Source: Comamonadaceae bacterium (GTDB lineage: Bacteria > Pseudomonadota > Gammaproteobacteria > Burkholderiales > Burkholderiaceae_C). Taken from it: 25,227 nucleotides of DNA. Each line of letters begins with the position of its first letter. Position 1 is the first letter of the stretch. The stretch covers positions 1 to 25,227 of the forward strand of contig CANGZG010000008.1 of the NCBI GenBank assembly GCA_947458415.1, written 5' to 3'. The notes under the pieces are model-generated. The model ran no database searches. It saw nothing but the letters and a program-made list of their open reading frames with translations, and was not told where the DNA came from. This document shows, piece by piece, positions 22,115 to 25,227 of this stretch. Made by a program: the position numbers and the translations under genes.

Positions 22115-23149
22115 ATGACCATCACCGCCAGCGAGGCCCTACAGCGGACCATCGAACACCGTGAAATTTTTCACGATGAAATGCTGCACCTCATGCGCAT
22201 GATCATGGGTGGCGACATCACCCCATTGATGACAGCCGCCATCCTCACCGGCTTGCGTGTGAAAAAAGAAACCATCGGGGAAATCACCGCAGCCGCGCAA
22301 GTCATGCGCGAGTTCTCCACCAAAGTGGACGTGGCAGACCGCACCCATTTGGTTGACATCGTCGGCACCGGCGGCGATGGGTCCCACACGTTCAATATTT
22401 CAACCTGCGCCATGTTTGTGGCGGCGGCGGCGGGCGCGCGTGTCAGCAAGCACGGTGGTCGCAGCGTCAGCAGCAAAAGCGGCAGTGCCGATGTCTTGGA
22501 AAGCTTGGGCGCCAACATCAACCTCAGCCCGGCGGTCATCGCGGACTGCATTGCACAAACGGGCATCGGTTTCATGTTTGCGCCCAACCACCACCCAGCG
22601 ATGAAAAACGTGGCGCCGATCCGCAAAGAATTGGGCGTGCGAACGCTGTTCAATATCTTGGGACCCTTGACCAACCCCGCGTCTGCACCCCATATATTGA
22701 TGGGGGTTTTCCATCCCGACCTGGTGGGTATTCAAATTCGTGCATTGCAAAGGCTCGGTGCAGAGCATGCATTGGTGGTCTATGGGCGTGACGGCTTGGA
22801 CGAGGTCAGTTTGGGCGCGGCCACCTTGGTGGGTGAATTGAAACACGGCGAGATCACCGAATACGACATCCACCCAGAAGATTTCGGTTTGACCATGGCC
22901 AGTCACCGCGCATTGCAGGTGGACACCCCACAAGATTCACAAGCGATGCTCGAGGCGGTGCTGGCCAACCAACCCGGACCGGCGCGCGACATCGTGGCGC
23001 TGAATGCAGGGGTGGCCCTGTATGCCGCCAACGTCGCCCCCACCATGGCGAAAGGTTTGGCATTGGCGCAGCATGCGCTTGCCAGCGGATCAGCCAAAGC
23101 CAAGTTGGCGCAATTTGTCCAGTACACACATCGCCCAGCGGCGGCTTGA
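22115..23149 (+). CDS. trpD: Anthranilate phosphoribosyltransferase
   Basis: 344 residues. It transfers phosphoribose from PRPP to anthranilate, the second tryptophan step. Visible motifs: DIVGTGGDGSHTFNIST (GTGGDG at 84-89, PRPP/pyrophosphate binding), KHGGRSVSSKSGSADVLESLG (112-132, anthranilate and PRPP contacts), FMFAPNHHPAMKNVAPIRKELGVRTLFNILGPLTNPA, and VYGRDGLDEVSL. ATG 22115 has GGAG five bases upstream. The stop (TTGA) is 14 bases before the trpC GTG. Confidence 0.98.
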   Translation: MTITASEALQRTIEHREIFHDEMLHLMRMIMGGDITPLMTAAILTGLRVKKETIGEITAAAQVMREFSTKVDVADRTHLVDIVGTGGDGSHTFNISTCAMFVAAAAGARVSKHGGRSVSSKSGSADVLESLGANINLSPAVIADCIAQTGIGFMFAPNHHPAMKNVAPIRKELGVRTLFNILGPLTNPASAPHILMGVFHPDLVGIQIRALQRLGAEHALVVYGRDGLDEVSLGAATLVGELKHGEITEYDIHPEDFGLTMASHRALQVDTPQDSQAMLEAVLANQPGPARDIVALNAGVALYAANVAPTMAKGLALAQHALASGSAKAKLAQFVQYTHRPAAA

Positions 23150-23163
23150 CCAAAGGATTTGCA

Positions 23164-23967
23164 GTGAGCGACATACTTCAACAAATTGTCCAAACCAAGC
23201 ACGAGGAAGTGGCGTTGCGCAAACGCAAAATTCCCTTAGAAGCAATGCGTGCTGATGCGCAAAGCCGTGTCATGACGCGCGGTTTCGAAGCGGCGTTGCG
23301 CGCCAAAATCAGCAAAGGGCAAGCGGCGGTGATTGCTGAAATCAAAAAGGCCAGCCCGTCCAAAGGTTTGTTGCGTGAAGATTTCATTCCCGCTGACATT
23401 GCGCAAAGTTACGCTTGGGGCGATGGCAAAGTCAGCGCCGCTTGCCTGTCGGTGTTGACCGATGAGCAGTACTTCCAAGGGGCGACCGATTATTTGAAAC
23501 AGGCTCGGGCTTCTTGCGATTTGCCCGTGCTTCGCAAAGATTTCATGGTCGACCTCTACCAAATTTACGAATCCCGTGCCATGGGGGCAGATGGCGTGTT
23601 GTTGATTGCCGCGTGTTTAGATGATGCGCAGATGATCGAATTTGAAGCGGTTGCCCACAGTTTGAACATGTCGGTGTTGGTAGAGGTGCATGACCAGGAG
23701 GAAATGCAACGCGCTTTGCGTTTGAAAACTTCATTGCTTGGCGTCAATAACCGCAATTTGCGCACCTTCGAGGTGTCGTTGGACACCACCTTGTCTTTGT
23801 TGCAAGACCTGCCCTCGGACCGCTTGCTCGTCACCGAAAGCGGCATCGCCACGTCTGACGATGTGTTGCGTTTACGCGCAGCGGGCGTGCAGGCATTTTT
23901 GGTCGGAGAAGCGTTCATGCGTGCCGATGAACCGGGCGAAGCGTTGGCCCAGTTGTTTGCCGACTGA
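23164..23967 (+). CDS. trpC: Indole-3-glycerol phosphate synthase
   Basis: 267 residues from GTG 23164, supported by AAGGA six bases upstream and the family N-terminus MSDILQQIVQTKHEEV. A TTG at 23146 overlapping trpD is less likely. It cyclises the carboxyphenylamino-deoxyribulose phosphate made from anthranilate to indole-3-glycerol phosphate. TIM-barrel motifs: VIAEIKKASPSKG (E59, K61), LPVLRKDFMVDLYQIYE (K125), LVEVHDQEE, GVNNRNLRTFEV and LVTESGI, plus the phosphate loop FLVGEAFM. It is the monofunctional form; trpF, trpB and trpA are not in the window, as in the usual split of trp genes in betaproteobacteria. Confidence 0.98.
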   Translation: MSDILQQIVQTKHEEVALRKRKIPLEAMRADAQSRVMTRGFEAALRAKISKGQAAVIAEIKKASPSKGLLREDFIPADIAQSYAWGDGKVSAACLSVLTDEQYFQGATDYLKQARASCDLPVLRKDFMVDLYQIYESRAMGADGVLLIAACLDDAQMIEFEAVAHSLNMSVLVEVHDQEEMQRALRLKTSLLGVNNRNLRTFEVSLDTTLSLLQDLPSDRLLVTESGIATSDDVLRLRAAGVQAFLVGEAFMRADEPGEALAQLFAD

Positions 23968-23973
23968 AGCCGC

Positions 23974-24684
23974 ATGCAGTTGCAGCATGCCAACCCCAGC
24001 GAGTGGGCGGTTCATGCGTCATGGCAACCCTGGGTGTCGGCGTTTTGGCGCAGTCAAGCGGGGCAACAGCTGACGGCTTTTTTATCCGAACGCATCAGCC
24101 AAGGCGCACGCCTATTTCCCCCACAGCCCTTGCGCGCGTTGCAACTCACGCCATTGACCGATGTTCGCGTGGTGATCTTGGGGCAAGACCCTTATCACGG
24201 CCCGGGGCAGGCCGAGGGCTTGTCTTTTTCGGTGGCTGAAGGCGTTGCCATGCCTCCTTCACTGCGCAATCTATTCAAAGAATGGCAGGCAGACACGGGT
24301 TTGCAGCCGCCCATGAGTGGTTCGCTGGTCCCATGGGCCGAGCGTGGTGTGTTGTTGCTCAATGCGTGTTTGACGGTGGAAGAAGGGCTGGCTGCTTCAC
24401 ACGCCAAGCAAGGCTGGGAGGCGTTGACCGACAGCCTCATCAGCGCCGTGGCACAGCAGAACCAACCGGTGGTGTTCATGCTTTGGGGCGCGCATGCACA
24501 GGCCAAGCGGGCGTTGATCGACCCTATTCAAGGCGGTCCGAAGTTGCTGCTGCAAGCCAATCACCCGTCACCCCTGTCGGCTTTGCGCGGCCCCATGCCC
24601 TTCATCGGTTGCCGCCACTTCTCTCAAGCACAACATTGGCTGAACACAAAACACCTCGATTTCAATTGGAAATTAGAGAATTAG
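23974..24684 (+). CDS. ung: Uracil-DNA glycosylase (family 1)
   Basis: 236 residues. It removes uracil from DNA, starting base excision repair of deaminated cytosine. Motif A VVILGQDPYHGPGQAEGLSFSV contains the catalytic D72. VLLLNACLTVE is the uracil-binding region, and LLQANHPSPLSALRG holds H197 and the minor-groove loop. ATG 23974 is six bases after the trpC stop, so it is probably the last gene of the trpEGDC transcript, although no terminator is visible downstream. About 79 bases separate it from tRNA-Tyr. Confidence 0.97.
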   Translation: MQLQHANPSEWAVHASWQPWVSAFWRSQAGQQLTAFLSERISQGARLFPPQPLRALQLTPLTDVRVVILGQDPYHGPGQAEGLSFSVAEGVAMPPSLRNLFKEWQADTGLQPPMSGSLVPWAERGVLLLNACLTVEEGLAASHAKQGWEALTDSLISAVAQQNQPVVFMLWGAHAQAKRALIDPIQGGPKLLLQANHPSPLSALRGPMPFIGCRHFSQAQHWLNTKHLDFNWKLEN

Positions 24685-24745
24685 CATGTGCTGACAGCCC
24701 TTTGGCTTCTGAAGATGACGTAATTTCTGACGGGTAAACCTGTGC

Positions 24746-24751
24746 TATAGT
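24746..24751 (+). promoter_or_regulatory. -10 element candidate for the tRNA-tuf operon
   Basis: TATAGT lies 12 bases before the mature 5' end of tRNA-Tyr. A clear -35 is not visible (ATTTCT at 24723-24728 would give a 17-base spacer). A strong promoter is expected for the tRNA genes and tuf. Confidence 0.4.
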
Positions 24752-24763
24752 CTTTGGCTCGCT

Positions 24764-24849
24764 GGAGGGGTGCCCGAGTGGCTAAAGGGGGCAGACTGTA
24801 AATCTGTTGGCTTACGCCTACGCTGGTTCGAATCCAGCCTCCTCCACCA
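24764..24849 (+). tRNA. tRNA-Tyr (anticodon GTA)
   Basis: An 86-base class II tRNA with encoded CCA. The acceptor GGAGGGG (24764-24770) pairs with CTCCTCC (24839-24845) with one G-U. The anticodon stem-loop is GCAGA-CTGTAAA-TCTGT with GTA at 24798-24800. It has the long variable arm of bacterial tRNA-Tyr and a T-arm with GGTTCGAATCC. First gene of the Tyr-Gly-Thr-tuf cluster. Confidence 0.96.
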
Positions 24850-24910
24850 CACTGCTTGGGTGAACTGCGACATCGTAGAAAGCCTTGCCGCGTGAGCGAT
24901 GAGGATCGAT

Positions 24911-24984
24911 GCGGGAGTAGTTCAATGGTAGAACCTTAGCCTTCCAAGCTAATGACACGGGTTCGATTCCCGTCTCCCGCTCCA
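24911..24984 (+). tRNA. tRNA-Gly (anticodon TCC)
   Basis: 74 bases including the encoded CCA. The acceptor GCGGGAG pairs with CTCCCGC (24974-24980). The anticodon loop CTTCCAA has TCC at 24943-24945, and the T-loop is GTTCGATTC. It reads GGA and GGG glycine codons. Confidence 0.96.
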
Positions 24985-25016
24985 GGCGGTGTTGGTGATT
25001 CGGCGAAGCGTTTTTC

Positions 25017-25091
<75 letters not shown>

Positions 25092-25141
25092 GATCTGGTT
25101 TTTCTTGGCATTAACTGTCAGTTTTTTTTCGGAGTCGAAGA

Positions 25142-25227
25142 ATGGCAAAAGGCAAATTTGAGCGGACGAAACCGCACGTGAACGTGGGCACGATTGGCCA
25201 CGTTGACCATGGCAAGACGACGCTGAC
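25142..25227 (+). CDS. tuf: Elongation factor Tu, N-terminal fragment (3' end outside window)
   Basis: The first 28 codons of a gene cut by the window edge. [28 protein letters not shown] is the invariant start of EF-Tu, with the G1 P-loop [10 protein letters not shown]-Tu delivers aminoacyl-tRNA to the ribosome with GTP. ATG 25142 has GGAG seven bases upstream, preceded by a T8 run (25122-25129). It lies 50 bases after tRNA-Thr and is probably cotranscribed with the tRNAs. Confidence 0.97.

Overview
The window is a housekeeping stretch of a betaproteobacterial chromosome, most likely order Burkholderiales and close to Comamonadaceae. The evidence is the proteobacterial-type glutamate-cysteine ligase tail, the lptA-lptB-rpoN block, argS-SPOR-dsbA, rpe-gph-trpEGDC, and the tRNA-Tyr/Gly/Thr-tuf cluster. 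Leucine codons are often TTG, which suggests an intermediate-GC member. I see no insertion sequence, phage gene, CRISPR array or integrase. No stretch longer than about 210 bases lacks a gene.

Layout. (1) 1-4506, + strand: 3' end of gshA, then kup, gshB and a photolyase-like FAD protein, closed by an intrinsic terminator. (2) 4505-6709, - strand: malate synthase G, converging on that terminator. (3) 6781-10420, + strand: an outer-membrane barrel protein, argS, a SPOR-domain protein and dsbA. (4) 10431-15490, + strand: lptA, lptB, rpoN, an RlmL-type rRNA methyltransferase, a PIN-domain protein and a pterin dehydratase. From lptA to the pterin dehydratase the genes overlap or lie within 15 bases of each other, so they look like one operon. 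(5) 15441-17851, - strand: apaG, thiL, pgpA, pncC, another compact operon. Its last gene overlaps the 3' end of the pterin dehydratase by 50 bases. (6) 17914-19821, + strand: rpe, a small secreted DUF1566-type protein, gph. (7) 19833-24684, + strand: a Trp-codon leader region, trpE, trpG, trpD, trpC and ung. (8) 24746-25227, + strand: tRNA-Tyr, tRNA-Gly, tRNA-Thr and the start of tuf.

Two places stand out. First, the 208 bases before trpE hold a 26-codon leader peptide with a Trp-Pro-Trp motif. Mutually exclusive RNA stems follow it, and the last can pair with the trpE Shine-Dalgarno sequence. I see no intrinsic terminator, so this looks like leader-peptide control of trpE translation, possibly from a leaderless transcript. 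Second, the photolyase-like gene after gshB lacks the N-terminal antenna domain. Its unusual C-terminal region has 15 tryptophans in about 120 residues and reads like a shortened photolyase Rossmann domain moved to the C-terminus. This may be a circularly permuted photolyase.

Functionally the window joins glutathione synthesis and K+ uptake, glyoxylate-pathway malate synthesis, envelope biogenesis (LPS transport, disulfide formation, phosphatidylglycerol), sigma-54 transcription, rRNA modification, thiamine and NAD metabolism, the first steps of tryptophan synthesis, DNA repair (ung, photolyase-like) and translation (argS, tRNAs, tuf).
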